Assembly (NCBI RefSeq): GCF_003611035.1
Contig: NZ_CP030033.1
Coordinates: forward strand, 2,604,001-2,668,000
Direction: 5' to 3'
Length of the DNA: 64,000 bases
Origin: Cryobacterium soli
GTDB taxonomy: Bacteria > Actinomycetota > Actinomycetes > Actinomycetales > Microbacteriaceae
Part shown: positions 52,484 through 61,707 of the stretch, piece by piece
How positions within the stretch are numbered: position 1 is the first letter of the stretch
Layout: every line of letters begins with the position of its first letter
Translations under genes and position numbers: made by a program
The notes under the pieces: model-generated
What the model saw: the letters and a program-made list of their open reading frames with translations, nothing else
Database searches by the model: none
What the model was told of the DNA's origin: nothing

Positions 52484-53302
52484 TCAGGCCCAGAACACCA
52501 CCTTGCGGCGTGCCATACGCACGAGGGTGTTGAGTACGATCCCGAGCGCCGACAGGATGATCAGCAAGGCGAACACCGCAGCAGTCTGCATGCTCCCTTG
52601 CGCCTGCAGAATGAGCACACCCAACCCGTGTTGAGCACCCACGAACTCCGCCACGATGGCGCCGATCATCGAGTTGGCCACCGCCAGTTCCAGCCCGCTG
52701 AAGATACTGGGCAGGGCCGCGGGCAGGAGCAGCTTCATCCGGATCTGGCCGGGGCTGGCTCCATTGGCTTCGAACAGCTCGATCTGGTCGCGGTCGACCC
52801 CGCGAATGCCGTGAATGGTGTTCACCAGGACGGGGAAGAAGGCGAGGAGCACCACCACAACGATCTTGGAGGGCAGATCGAAGCCGAACCAGATGATGAA
52901 CAGCGGCGCCACGGCCACCTTGGGGATCGACTCGATGGCCACGATGTAGGGGAAGACGATCTCGTACACCGTGCGGAACTCGGCGAGCGCGATGCCGCCG
53001 AGCAGTCCGATCGCCACACCGATGCCGAGGCCCACCAGCACTTCGGTGAGGGTGGTGCCGGCGTTCGAGATGTAACGCGGCAGCGCGGTCGGGTCGGTGA
53101 GCGCCGCGAGTACATCCGACAGCGCGGGCACGACATAGCTCGGCGTCCCCGTGAGCCCGGGCAGAACCTGCCACGCTGCCAGCAACACGACTCCCAGCAG
53201 CACACTGCCCGCGATCGTCTTCATGCGCGCCCGCGAAGGCCGGCGCGACCGGATGGCTCGTTGTCCCGTCGACGGCGGTGTCACGATGGTCTGGGTGGTC
53301 AT
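52484..53302 (-). CDS. ABC transporter permease (SsuC/TauC/ThiX type)
   Basis: A 272-residue inner-membrane permease with six helices and the BPD motif FEANGASPGQIRMKLLLPAALP. This is the nitrate/sulfonate/taurine/pyrimidine-precursor class. The ATG overlaps the ATPase stop by 4 bases. It is the last gene of the operon, and its substrate follows from the NMT1-type binding protein upstream, which is unknown. Confidence 0.92.
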   Translation of the reverse strand: MTTQTIVTPPSTGQRAIRSRRPSRARMKTIAGSVLLGVVLLAAWQVLPGLTGTPSYVVPALSDVLAALTDPTALPRYISNAGTTLTEVLVGLGIGVAIGLLGGIALAEFRTVYEIVFPYIVAIESIPKVAVAPLFIIWFGFDLPSKIVVVVLLAFFPVLVNTIHGIRGVDRDQIELFEANGASPGQIRMKLLLPAALPSIFSGLELAVANSMIGAIVAEFVGAQHGLGVLILQAQGSMQTAAVFALLIILSALGIVLNTLVRMARRKVVFWA

Positions 53303-54069
53303 GCGGTCACCTCGAAGTAGCTGCGGATGCGGGCGTTGAGATCGGCGAACTCGGGCGAGCCGAGCAGGTCGAGGGTGCGGGTCGGGCCGAAGGGCACGTC
53401 GATGACGTCGATGATGCGGCCCGGCCGCGGGCTCATCACGATCACCCGCTGCGCCAGGAACACCGCTTCAGGAATGCTGTGCGTGATGAGCACGGCGGTC
53501 TTGGAGGTCTCCCGCCAGATGCGGTTCACCTCTACGTTCAGCAAGTCGCGGGTCATGGCATCAAGCGCTCCGAACGGCTCGTCCATCAGCAGCACCGCGG
53601 GATCGTGAACCAGCGCCCGGCAGATCGCGGCGCGCTGCTGCATGCCACCGGACAACTCCTTCGGGTACTTCGACGCGAAGTCGCCCAGTCCCACCATCTC
53701 GAGCAGGTTCTGCGCGGCCGCCTTCTCGGCGCGCCCCACCTTGCGGTGCAGCTCGAGCGGAAGCAGCACGTTCTGGCCGATCGTGCGCCACGGCAGCAGC
53801 ACGGGTTTCTGGAACACCATGCCCACGTCGCCGCGGGGCTTGGAGATCGGCGCGCCGGCGATGGTGGCGGTGCCGCCGGTGTGCGTCTCCAGACCGGCCA
53901 GAATCTTCAGCAGGGTGGTCTTGCCGCATCCGCTGGGCCCGACGATGGCGACGAACTCGCCGTCGGCGATGGAGAGACTCACATCGGACAGGGCATGGAT
54001 CTCACCGCTGGAGGTCGGGTAGATCTTCTCCAGGTGGTCGATGCGGATCAACGGTTCCACGGCGCTCAC
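53299..54069 (-). CDS. ABC transporter ATP-binding protein (SsuB/TauB type)
   Basis: A 256-residue single ATPase. Walker A is GPSGCGKTT, the Q loop is GMVFQKPVLLPW, the signature is LSGGMQQRAAICRAL, and Walker B is VLLMDEPFGALD. The GTG start overlaps the amidohydrolase stop (GTGA). It works with the adjacent permease. Confidence 0.93.
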   Translation of the reverse strand: MSAVEPLIRIDHLEKIYPTSSGEIHALSDVSLSIADGEFVAIVGPSGCGKTTLLKILAGLETHTGGTATIAGAPISKPRGDVGMVFQKPVLLPWRTIGQNVLLPLELHRKVGRAEKAAAQNLLEMVGLGDFASKYPKELSGGMQQRAAICRALVHDPAVLLMDEPFGALDAMTRDLLNVEVNRIWRETSKTAVLITHSIPEAVFLAQRVIVMSPRPGRIIDVIDVPFGPTRTLDLLGSPEFADLNARIRSYFEVTA

Positions 54070-55460
54070 CGCTCGAACCCATAGACGTCGCGCAGGTTCT
54101 GATGCATCACCCGTTCGGCGAGCCAGGCAGCCTGGCGGGAGCTCCACAGCCCGGATGCCCGCCCACTGGACAGCGCAGAGTCCAGCGCGACCCGGCCGCG
54201 TCGGGTGCCGGAGACGTGGAATTCGGGTGAACCGGTGTCGGTGCCGAACATCACCTTGTTGGCCGGCAGCAGCTCCAGCCACTCCTCGAGCAGGCGGTGC
54301 AGGGAGTGTTCTTGCAGATAGGTCATCCAGGAGAAGTCGACGAACACATTGCCCCGCGCCTGCGACATCGCCGCGAGGTAGGAACCGTAGGGGTAGCCGC
54401 CGTGAATCAGGATCACCCGCAGCCGGTTGAGCGCGGGAGTATCGAGAAACTGCTCGAGCAGGATCGGGTTCGCCCCGGCGAGCTTCAGGCCGGGTTCCGA
54501 ATGGCCCATTCCGGTGTGGATCTGCAACGGCAGGTCGAGCTGCACGGCGTGCTCGGCGATGGCGTAGACGAGGTGGTCGGCCAGGGCCTTGTGCTGCGCT
54601 CCCGGCAGATCGGATCCGGTCTGCGCCGCCGTTCGCAGCGTTGTGTAGGCGAGGCGCGCGTCGATGAGCGGGGTGCGCACGAATTCGAGCGAACGCACAT
54701 AGGCCGACGCGATCTTCAGGCCGACGAATCCTTCCTGCCGGCGCCGGGTGATCGAGGCGCGCACCACATCGAGGTACTCGTCGAGGGTGGTGGGCGGTTC
54801 TGCCAGACCGGCGAGGCGCAGCTGGTCGTCGAGGATCGAGCCGAAGATGCGGCGGAATCGCGGCGCATCCGCCCCTCTCTCGGTGAAGACCGGATGCCCG
54901 AACGGGTACAGGTAGGGATCGATGCGGGCGATCGGCCTGTAGCGGCTGTGCGGCCAGATCGACGAGTCGATGGCGGGGATGTCGGTGAGCACCGCCTCGG
55001 TGTCCGAGAGCACGAGCGCCTTGTCGTAGAGACCCAGGAAGTCGTTGCGTCGGCCGTCGGCGCTGGCCACCGCGAGGTCGGCCGGGCTCCGGTCGCCGAA
55101 GAGGGCGACGGTTCCTTCGGCCAGCGACGCGGCGTGCACGGTCGTGGACTGGAAGAGCACGCTCTGGTCGATCAGCGCGGTGATGTTCCACTCCGTTTCC
55201 AGCCGGCCGAGTGTGTCGGCATCGTGCGCGAACGTGGCCCGGGTGTACTGCGCGTAGACGTCATGGGGCAGATTGGCCTCGACGTGACCCATGGCGTTTT
55301 CGCGCTCGTAGCCGTCGTAACCGTGGATGTGCTCGCCGGGACGCACGTAGCCGGCATGGGAGTGGTGGTCGATGGCCGGCACGCCTTCTGACCAAGTCAG
55401 CGGTGTGTGAGCGGCGCGTCGGGCGAGGGACGGGGTCGGGGTCGGCAGGGGAGCGCTCAT
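54066..55460 (-). CDS. Amidohydrolase (amidohydrolase-2 type), substrate unknown
   Basis: A 464-residue TIM-barrel metal hydrolase. The N-terminus has AIDHHSHAGY (HxH metal pair), the middle GLKIASAY and LQIHTGMGH (His), LIHGGYPYG (His) and a terminal FGTDTGSPEF (metal Asp). This is close to PF04909 decarboxylase/hydrolases. It lies between binding protein and ATPase with 4-base overlaps on both sides, so it surely processes the transported compound. The chemistry could be hydrolysis or decarboxylation of a cyclic amide or aromatic acid. Confidence 0.87.
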   Translation of the reverse strand: MSAPLPTPTPSLARRAAHTPLTWSEGVPAIDHHSHAGYVRPGEHIHGYDGYERENAMGHVEANLPHDVYAQYTRATFAHDADTLGRLETEWNITALIDQSVLFQSTTVHAASLAEGTVALFGDRSPADLAVASADGRRNDFLGLYDKALVLSDTEAVLTDIPAIDSSIWPHSRYRPIARIDPYLYPFGHPVFTERGADAPRFRRIFGSILDDQLRLAGLAEPPTTLDEYLDVVRASITRRRQEGFVGLKIASAYVRSLEFVRTPLIDARLAYTTLRTAAQTGSDLPGAQHKALADHLVYAIAEHAVQLDLPLQIHTGMGHSEPGLKLAGANPILLEQFLDTPALNRLRVILIHGGYPYGSYLAAMSQARGNVFVDFSWMTYLQEHSLHRLLEEWLELLPANKVMFGTDTGSPEFHVSGTRRGRVALDSALSSGRASGLWSSRQAAWLAERVMHQNLRDVYGFER

Positions 55461-56596
55461 TTCGCGGCCGTCCAGTCCTTGGCGGCGGTGATGACGGCGT
55501 CGGTGTCGAAGTCGTTGTACTCGCTCACGAGTGTGTCGCTGTAGAGCGTCGTGGCATCGACGGGGGCGGTGATGATGCCCGCAGAGGTAGCGAAGTCGAC
55601 CCAGGCCGTGGCCGCGGAGGGCTCGTACGAACCGAAGTCCTTATTCGCTACGGGGTCGCCGGCCGTCAGCAACACGATCCGGCGTTCGAGGGCGACCAGG
55701 TCGGTGGCGAGCTGCTCGTCTTTAGAGGTGCCGGCGATGAGCGTCTCGGGGTAGTCCTCGTACATCATCGTCAGCGCCGCAGTGGGGTTGGTGGCCGCGA
55801 ACAGGGTGGCCTTGGCCATCGCCCGGCCGAAGCCTGCGGCCTTGTCCGCATCGTTGTCGAGGAAGCTGGTGGTCGTGAAGTAGCTGGTGGAGAAGAGCTT
55901 CTCCACCTCGGGGATCGTGAAATAGCGCAGTTTCACGCCGGTGGCTTCCATCGCCGCGTATTCGGTATCCCAGAGCGAGAGGCCGTCGACCTGACCGGAT
56001 TCGAGGGCCTGCCTGGCCGCGGCGCCGGTTCCGACCGCCAGGTTGGAGAAGTCGGTGTCGGCCTCGAGTCCGGCAGTGTGCAGGATGCCGTTGGAGAGCA
56101 GCATATTGCTCGTGCCCAGGCTGGCCTGGCCGATGGTGGCGCCCGTGAAATCGTCGAGCGACCGGATGGGGCTGTCGGCGAGCACGGCGATCGAGCCCGT
56201 TTGCTGGCGGATGTAGTTGTACATGAGCACGAGGTCGTCACCGTTGCCGTTGGCCTTGGCCTGCAGAATCGGCTCGGGCGGCGTGCTGCCGATATCGAGA
56301 GAGCCGGAGTCGACCCCGGAGATGATCGACGCAGAGTCCTTGGTGATCACGATCTTCACATTCAGACCCTCGTCGGCGAAGTATCCGAGGTGCTGGGCGA
56401 CGGCCATGGGCGAGTTGTTGGCGCCCATCTGCGTGGGCAGGCCGAATTCGATCGTGGTGAGGGCGGTGCCATCGGAGCTCTGGGCGGGAGCGCTGCAGCC
56501 GGTGAGAACAAGGCTGGCCGCGGCCACCAGGCCGAGGGTGAGGCGACGGATGGCTGCACCGCTTTTGGGCGCACTGAAGGAGGGGATGGTGTTCAT
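55457..56596 (-). CDS. ABC transporter substrate-binding lipoprotein (NMT1/SsuA type)
   Basis: A 379-residue lipoprotein, signal ending LVLTGC. The mature part has FGLPTQMGANNSPMAVAQHL, KDSASIISGVDSGSLDIGS and LDDFTGATIGQASLGTS, in the fashion of NMT1/THI5-like proteins for thiamine precursors, sulfonates or aromatic acids. The gene overlaps the amidohydrolase start by 4 bases. Unlike the four sugar systems in this window, no hairpin separates it from the next gene. Confidence 0.88.
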   Translation of the reverse strand: MNTIPSFSAPKSGAAIRRLTLGLVAAASLVLTGCSAPAQSSDGTALTTIEFGLPTQMGANNSPMAVAQHLGYFADEGLNVKIVITKDSASIISGVDSGSLDIGSTPPEPILQAKANGNGDDLVLMYNYIRQQTGSIAVLADSPIRSLDDFTGATIGQASLGTSNMLLSNGILHTAGLEADTDFSNLAVGTGAAARQALESGQVDGLSLWDTEYAAMEATGVKLRYFTIPEVEKLFSTSYFTTTSFLDNDADKAAGFGRAMAKATLFAATNPTAALTMMYEDYPETLIAGTSKDEQLATDLVALERRIVLLTAGDPVANKDFGSYEPSAATAWVDFATSAGIITAPVDATTLYSDTLVSEYNDFDTDAVITAAKDWTAAK

Positions 56597-56625
56597 GGGG
56601 GTGTCCTGTTCGAGGTGTGACTGGG

Positions 56626-57207
56626 TCAGGCAGGAGGGTCGGTCGAGGGGTGACCGGAGGGAGGAGTGACGACCCAGAGGGCCTCACCCGCTGTATCGCC
56701 GATGTTTGTGATCATGTGGGGCGTGGAGGTGCGGTAGTCCAGGCTGTCGCCTTCGTGCAGTTCGAACTCCTGGTCGAGGAGACGGAACAGGAAGGTGCCC
56801 TTGAGGATCACAACGATCTCGTGAGAGTCGCCGTGGGTGTAGTTTTCGTCGCCGACGGCCATGCCTGGCTCATATTCAGACACGAGTACTTCAACGTCGG
56901 TGACCGGGGGTTTGGTGATGCCGAAGTGCCGAACGGTGGTGGTGGCAGACAGCTTCGGGCGATCCGCTTTGCGCAGGATCTCGCCGTGCCGGGGCTGGGC
57001 TTCGAAAAGCTCGATCCACTGCACGCCGAAGGCGTCGGCAATGGCGCGCACGGTCTGCAGACTCGCGTTCGCCTTGCCGGTCTCGATCTGGCTGATGTAC
57101 CCGGCACTCACTCCGGCCCTGCCCGCAAGATCGCGGGTGGAGATCTTCCGGAGGGTGCGCAGTTCTCTCACTCTGCGACCGAGCGTCACTCCATCGGTGT
57201 CGTCCAT
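56626..57207 (-). CDS. XRE-family regulator with C-terminal cupin domain
   Basis: A 193-residue regulator. The helix-turn-helix is RELRTLRKISTRDLAGRAGV and SAGYISQIETGKANASLQTV. The cupin (residues ~105-185) includes THGDSHEIVVILKGTFLF and HEGDSLDYRTSTPHMITN. It is the first gene of the amidohydrolase operon and probably senses its substrate. Start 57207 has AAGGGCGG upstream. A perfect 17-bp palindrome lies 16 bases upstream. Confidence 0.9.
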   Translation of the reverse strand: MDDTDGVTLGRRVRELRTLRKISTRDLAGRAGVSAGYISQIETGKANASLQTVRAIADAFGVQWIELFEAQPRHGEILRKADRPKLSATTTVRHFGITKPPVTDVEVLVSEYEPGMAVGDENYTHGDSHEIVVILKGTFLFRLLDQEFELHEGDSLDYRTSTPHMITNIGDTAGEALWVVTPPSGHPSTDPPA

Positions 57208-57223
57208 GTCCGCCCTTCGGGGT

Positions 57224-57240
57224 GTAAGCACTTTGCTTAC
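57224..57240. promoter_or_regulatory. Operator palindrome before XRE-cupin gene
   Basis: Perfect inverted repeat GTAAGCA-CTT-TGCTTAC (7-3-7), 16 bp upstream of the regulator start, consistent with autoregulation of the whole operon. Confidence 0.75.
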
Positions 57241-57333
57241 TCCCAATAATCAAAACGTATAGCGTTGAGTGTTCCCCAATGATTCATCTTTATTACGGAT
57301 TTGTAAATGAATCGCGGGAAGTCCGTGGTGAAC

Positions 57334-57378
57334 CGGCGCATCCGGATGTTCGAGCCGGGCCGGTCGGTCAGATGGTGG
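57334..57378 (+). pseudogene. Possible remnant of an aldose-epimerase C-terminus
   Basis: Fifteen codons read RRIRMFEPGRSVRWW, close to the end of the epimerase encoded at 51618 (GRIRMLEPGRPFSWW). No open frame or gene context surrounds it. The rest of the 57208-57546 gap holds only the operator at 57224 and a REP-like variant at 57498-57525. Confidence 0.35.
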
Positions 57379-57497
57379 ATGACGGCATCGGTGAGCAGCC
57401 CCTGCTGACGAAGCCGGGGCGGAGGCTCTTGCCGACGAGGCCTGCTTGGTGCGAATGTAAGCGTGTGATGGGCGCGACGTGCAGGCGCGGTCACCAG

Positions 57498-57525
57498 GTT
57501 TCGACAAGGTCAATCAACGAAATTT
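57498..57525. repeat. REP-like element (diverged)
   Basis: GGTTTCGACAAGGTCAATCA followed by ACGAAATTTC shares the TTTCGACAAG core with the REP element at 25974 and has TTTCG/CGAAA arms. It lies just before the RibD-like gene and may affect its transcript. Confidence 0.55.
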
Positions 57526-57546
57526 CTCAGATGTGGAGAATCCGTT

Positions 57547-58098
57547 ATGCGCACACTCACTGCGGGCCTCTTCTACTCCGTTGACGGAGTGGTGGAGTCG
57601 CCCAACCTCTGGCAGTTCGACAGCTTCGATGCCGAGATGGGCGAGGAGATGGGCGCGGTGATGAGTCGCGTCGACACGGTGCTGCTCGGGCGAACGGGCT
57701 ATCAGGAGTGGTCGGGCTACTGGCCGAACGCCGGCGCCGACGATCCGTTCGGCGGCTTCATCAACCCGGTGCAGAAGTTCGTCGCCTCCCGCACGCTCAC
57801 CGGCGATCTCGAGTGGCAGAACTCGAAGCTGATGGATGCGCCGCTGGAGGACTTCGTCACCGCGCTCAAGCAGACCGAGGGCGGCGAGATCAGCGTCATG
57901 GCCAGCATCTCGCTGGTGCGCCAACTGCTGTTCGCTGGGCTGCTGGACTCGCTGACCCTCATGATGCACCCGGTGATCGCGGGGCAGGGGCGGCACCTCT
58001 TCGAACCCACCGACCCCGTGACCCGGCTCAGCCTGCAGAACTCCCGGGTGACCAGCGCGGGCAACACCATCCTGAGTTACGGGCTGCGCTCCGAGTAG
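57547..58098 (+). CDS. Dihydrofolate-reductase/RibD C-terminal-like reductase
   Basis: A 183-residue protein of the bacterial RibD-C/DHFR-like family. It has LFYSVDGVVESP, DTVLLGRTGYQEW, FVASRTL, and MASISLVRQLLFAGLLDSLTL then PVIAGQGRHLFE. These proteins bind NADPH; the in vivo substrate is unknown. GGAG lies 7 bases before the ATG. Confidence 0.85.
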   Translation: MRTLTAGLFYSVDGVVESPNLWQFDSFDAEMGEEMGAVMSRVDTVLLGRTGYQEWSGYWPNAGADDPFGGFINPVQKFVASRTLTGDLEWQNSKLMDAPLEDFVTALKQTEGGEISVMASISLVRQLLFAGLLDSLTLMMHPVIAGQGRHLFEPTDPVTRLSLQNSRVTSAGNTILSYGLRSE

Positions 58099-58142
58099 CG
58101 CGCCGGCGGGGCGTGGTTGGATGGGACCGAGAGGCGGTGCCC

Positions 58143-58676
58143 ATGATCGAAGCCCTGTCAACGCGGGAGGCTTACCGCAATGCCTGGATGACCGTGCGCG
58201 AGGACGTCGTGCGCCGGGAGGACGGCTCGACCGGCCTCTACGGAGTGGTCGACAAGCCCGACTTCGCCATTGTCGTGCCGTATGCCGACGGGGGCTTCTG
58301 GTTGGTGGAGCAGTTCCGCTACCCGGTGGGGCGCCGGGCGTGGGAGTTTCCGCAGGGCTCGTGGCCGGCCGACAAGGGCGGCAGCCAGGAGGACCTGGCC
58401 CGGGCCGAGCTGCAGGAGGAGACCGGGTTGCGGGCCGCCGACGTGCGCCATCTCGCGCACTTCTACAGCGCCTACGGCCACAGCAGCCAGGGCTGCGACC
58501 TCTACCTGGCCACCGCACTCGCCGAGGGGGCTCCCGAACGCGAAAGCACCGAGCAGGACATGGTGCACCGCTGGTTCAGTGAGGCCGACTTCGTGCGCAT
58601 GATCCGCGAAGGCGAGATCGTGGATGCGGCGACCATTGCCGCGTACACCTACGTGGTGCTCGACCGGCAGGCCTGA
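58143..58676 (+). CDS. Nudix hydrolase (ADP-ribose pyrophosphatase-like)
   Basis: A 177-residue Nudix protein. The Nudix box is within GGSQEDLARAELQEETGL; the metal-binding EExxEE-like Glu residues are present, but the usual Arg before the first Glu is replaced by Ala, a variation seen in the family. Segments VEQFRYPVGRRAWEFPQGS and SSQGCDLYLAT match ADP-sugar or NDP-sugar hydrolases. It follows the RibD-like gene by 44 bases. Confidence 0.88.
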   Translation: MIEALSTREAYRNAWMTVREDVVRREDGSTGLYGVVDKPDFAIVVPYADGGFWLVEQFRYPVGRRAWEFPQGSWPADKGGSQEDLARAELQEETGLRAADVRHLAHFYSAYGHSSQGCDLYLATALAEGAPERESTEQDMVHRWFSEADFVRMIREGEIVDAATIAAYTYVVLDRQA

Positions 58677-58680
58677 ACCC

Positions 58681-59793
58681 ATGGGGCTGAGCGCCGCCGC
58701 CCTGCTGGCCGGCCCCCGCGGGCGGCGGCTGTGCCTCGAGCTGGCGCTCAGCCAGCGCACCACCGAGAGTGCGGCCACCGAGGCGCTGCGGACGGCCGCG
58801 TTCTACGCCGCCTACGACCTCGACCCGGGGCGCGGGACGTCGCGGGTGCTGTTCGGGCCGGGAGTGGATGAGCGGTCCGGGCCGCCGCCAGCGCCGTCGC
58901 CACAGGAGGTGGCGCGGTTGCTCGATGACGTGCCGTTGCCCTCCTGTGACGAACGCACCCTGTTGCTCGCGCTCCAGGCTGCCGTCGACCGGGCGATGTA
59001 CTGGCAGGAGCCGGACGGGGAGGATGTGCTTGCCGGTTCGCCGGAGATGCGCGCGGGGCTCGCGCGAGTGGCCGCATCCGTTGCCGCTCTGCCCGCAGCC
59101 GCCTGGTGGGCGGAGCCCGTGGACCGGCGCGAGGAGTGGGTGGTCAGCTTCGTGGACACGACCGGCTCGGCTCCGGTGCCTCCGCGGACCGCCCGGGAGG
59201 CGCTCGGAGCGTGGGAGACCGCCCAGATTGAGGAGGAAGCGCTGGCACAGCGGGACTGGCCGGCCGATCCCGCGGCGCGGTTCGGCGGGCCTTGGTGGTC
59301 GAAACCGCCTAACGCCCTGACGAAATCGACCCGGATGCTGCCCGGCGGTGTTCCCGTGGGACTGTCGTTCGTGGAGGACGGGCTTGGCTGGGAAGACGCC
59401 ACAACCGAGCGGGTGGGTGTGCCCGACGGCGCCCGGGTTTACGAAATCGACGGTCCCGACGCGTGGGCAGAGCTGAACCGTCGCTATCCACTGCAGGTCA
59501 CGGCGGCCCGACGGCAGGTCTGGTACCTCACGACGGGGCGTGCGGGCACATGGGTTCTCCCCAATTGGGCGCAGGTGCAGCGCGACTTCGACGCCGTTCA
59601 CCTGTCGGTCGCCGGTTACCTCGCCACGGCCGGCGTCGCCATTCCCCTCGACGACGAGCGGTCAACCGTGCTCGCCGGGTGGGACCCGGATGCCACTCAT
59701 TGGCTGTGTGAGGTCACTCACGACGAGGCAACCCGTCAGCAGTGGCGCCACCCACGGAATGCTGACAAGTGGGAACTCTCCAGGAGCGAGTAA
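58681..59793 (+). CDS. Uncharacterised actinobacterial protein
   Basis: A 370-residue soluble protein that I do not recognise by family. It begins LSAAALLAGPRGRRLCLELAL and has no signal peptide. Trp-rich segments (AAWWAEPV, FGGPWWSKPPNALTKSTR, WDPDATHWLCEV) are spread through it. It starts 4 bases after the Nudix stop, so it is co-transcribed. Similar proteins of this length and N-terminus are known only from actinobacteria to my knowledge. Confidence 0.7.
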   Translation: MGLSAAALLAGPRGRRLCLELALSQRTTESAATEALRTAAFYAAYDLDPGRGTSRVLFGPGVDERSGPPPAPSPQEVARLLDDVPLPSCDERTLLLALQAAVDRAMYWQEPDGEDVLAGSPEMRAGLARVAASVAALPAAAWWAEPVDRREEWVVSFVDTTGSAPVPPRTAREALGAWETAQIEEEALAQRDWPADPAARFGGPWWSKPPNALTKSTRMLPGGVPVGLSFVEDGLGWEDATTERVGVPDGARVYEIDGPDAWAELNRRYPLQVTAARRQVWYLTTGRAGTWVLPNWAQVQRDFDAVHLSVAGYLATAGVAIPLDDERSTVLAGWDPDATHWLCEVTHDEATRQQWRHPRNADKWELSRSE

Positions 59794-59917
59794 TCGCACC
59801 GCACACTCTCTCGAAAGCGGTCTTTCGGTCACCTCACGATTCTGAGCTGACCACTTGGCCGCTCTCGCGGTTGTGCTCTCTTGCTCACGTTTACGTCCTC
59901 ACTTTCAGTCCCTCACG

Positions 59918-61705
59918 TTAGAACGGTGGGTTTTCGGGGACCGGGGCTGCGGGGCGGCGCGTGGGTTGGTGTCGGGGCTGTAGGTAGCTGTCGTCGGCGG
60001 GGCGGGTCCGGGTTTTCGGGCCGGTGGTCGGCGGCAGGGGCCGCGGTGGTGCCACGGGGTTGGCGGGGTCGGTGCGGTAGCTGCGTTGTCCGGGCGAGGT
60101 CCAGAGCAGAATTCCACCGGGCTCCTGGGTGACCCGCCACCGGGACAGGTGCTTGAGCCGGTGGTGGGCTTCACAGAGGTGCGCGAGGTTGTCGCTGTCG
60201 GTGGTGCCGCCGCCGGCCCAGGGGTCGGTGTGGTCGACGTCGCTCTTGACGGCGGGGCGGGAGCAGCCGGGAAAACGGCAGGTTTCATCGCGCATCCGCA
60301 GCCATTTGCCCATGGCTTTGGTCTTCTTGTACTGGGTTTTGCCCAGGGAAAGCACCACCCCGGATTCCGGGTGGGTTAGCAGCCGGGTGAAGCCTGGTGC
60401 GTTTCCGGCGATCTCGCGGGCGGTTTCGGGGGAGATCGGTCCGTAGCCTTCGAGGGTGGCGGGTTCATCGTCCAGGCCCAGGAGGGTGAGGACGGGAACG
60501 GTGATCATGACCTTGCCGCGGATTCCGACGCCCATCCCGTCAGGGGTGACGCCGTCCAACAGCAGGGCGCGGGTGATGTCGGCGCGCAACTGGTCGAGCG
60601 TGCGCCGCTTCTCCTCCTCGTCCCTCATCGCGGCCGTGCCCAACCCGAAGCCCGTGCCGGCACCCGGGCCGAAGCTCTCGCCAGCTCCGGCGGCTGCTGT
60701 CGCTGTCGCCTCCGCCGCGGTCGAGGCGTCGGTCTTCTTCAGGCGCACGGCCATCGAGTCGATGCGGTCGAAGGCGGCTTTGGTGTCGTGGGCGGTGCCG
60801 TACCAGTGCAGCCACCCCATCCCGTCCGGTGCGGCCTCCCAGCAGCTGCGGCGGTCAGCGAAAGCGTTCTTGTTACGCGTCGCGATCGATTCCGGGTGCG
60901 TGCGTTCCCGCACCCGGCGGGCCTTGTCGTTGAAGCGGCCCACGGGCAGGACCTTCGCGGCCGGGAGGACCGCTTCCACGAACGCGGCCTGGTCCTCGTC
61001 CGGGAGGGTGCGCACCTGGTCCAGGAGCACGGTCGCGTGACGGTAACTGATCTCACCGGCGGAGAGAGCCTGAAACGCGGCGGGGGTCGAGAGCAACCAC
61101 AGGGACTGGTCCAGCAGCCGTTCCACGGCCCGTTCGGCGAGCTTGAGCAGGCAGGCCAGTTCGCTCACGATGGTGCGGCGGGCCACTTCCCCGTCCTCCC
61201 ACCGGGAGTACGCGGCGGCGCGGGCTTGGTACGTGGTCATGGTCGCCGTGTTCCGGTCGGCCGTTCGGATGGCGTCCGGGTCGTTGTGCAGGCGGGACGA
61301 CACGTGCGGGTCCTGACTCCAGCACTGCAGGTCAGCGAGGTGCTCGGCCTGCCGGGCCTGCGCCTGGGCGATCAGGCGGGCGTCGGCCGCGACCAGTTCG
61401 GTGCGGCGGGCCAACTCGCTGCGCACGAACTCGTCCCGAGCCTCGTTGGGCATGTAGGGGTCGTCCTCGTCGGGCTCAGCTGGTTCGTTGGGTGGCGTGG
61501 GCTCGACGGGCTCGGCTGGGTCGGTGGCCCCGGCGGACTCGGCGGGCGGGGCCGAAGTGGTGCCGTGACCCAGCGCGTCGGGTGGTGTTGGTGTGACGTT
61601 GTCGGTCGGGGTTGCAGCGGTGGGGGTGGTGCCAGGTGGAGCGGACTCCGGAGAGTAGTCGTCATCGTCCGGAGTGGGCGGTGGTGCCTGGTCTGGGCTA
61701 CTCAT
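59918..61705 (-). CDS. DUF222 HNH endonuclease-signature protein
   Basis: A 595-residue protein with an acidic, proline-rich N-terminus (~100 residues), a long helical DUF222 domain (residues ~150-430) and a C-terminal HNH domain. In the latter, CRFPGCSRPAVKSDVDHTD and NLAHLCEAHHRLKHLSRW provide the Cys pairs and HNH residues. Such proteins are very abundant, often repeated, in actinobacteria, including as group-specific mobile families. Cleavage activity has not been shown for most. Its start codon follows an RNA hairpin (61708-61722). Confidence 0.9.
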   Translation of the reverse strand: MSSPDQAPPPTPDDDDYSPESAPPGTTPTAATPTDNVTPTPPDALGHGTTSAPPAESAGATDPAEPVEPTPPNEPAEPDEDDPYMPNEARDEFVRSELARRTELVAADARLIAQAQARQAEHLADLQCWSQDPHVSSRLHNDPDAIRTADRNTATMTTYQARAAAYSRWEDGEVARRTIVSELACLLKLAERAVERLLDQSLWLLSTPAAFQALSAGEISYRHATVLLDQVRTLPDEDQAAFVEAVLPAAKVLPVGRFNDKARRVRERTHPESIATRNKNAFADRRSCWEAAPDGMGWLHWYGTAHDTKAAFDRIDSMAVRLKKTDASTAAEATATAAAGAGESFGPGAGTGFGLGTAAMRDEEEKRRTLDQLRADITRALLLDGVTPDGMGVGIRGKVMITVPVLTLLGLDDEPATLEGYGPISPETAREIAGNAPGFTRLLTHPESGVVLSLGKTQYKKTKAMGKWLRMRDETCRFPGCSRPAVKSDVDHTDPWAGGGTTDSDNLAHLCEAHHRLKHLSRWRVTQEPGGILLWTSPGQRSYRTDPANPVAPPRPLPPTTGPKTRTRPADDSYLQPRHQPTRRPAAPVPENPPF

Positions 61706-61707
61706 AG

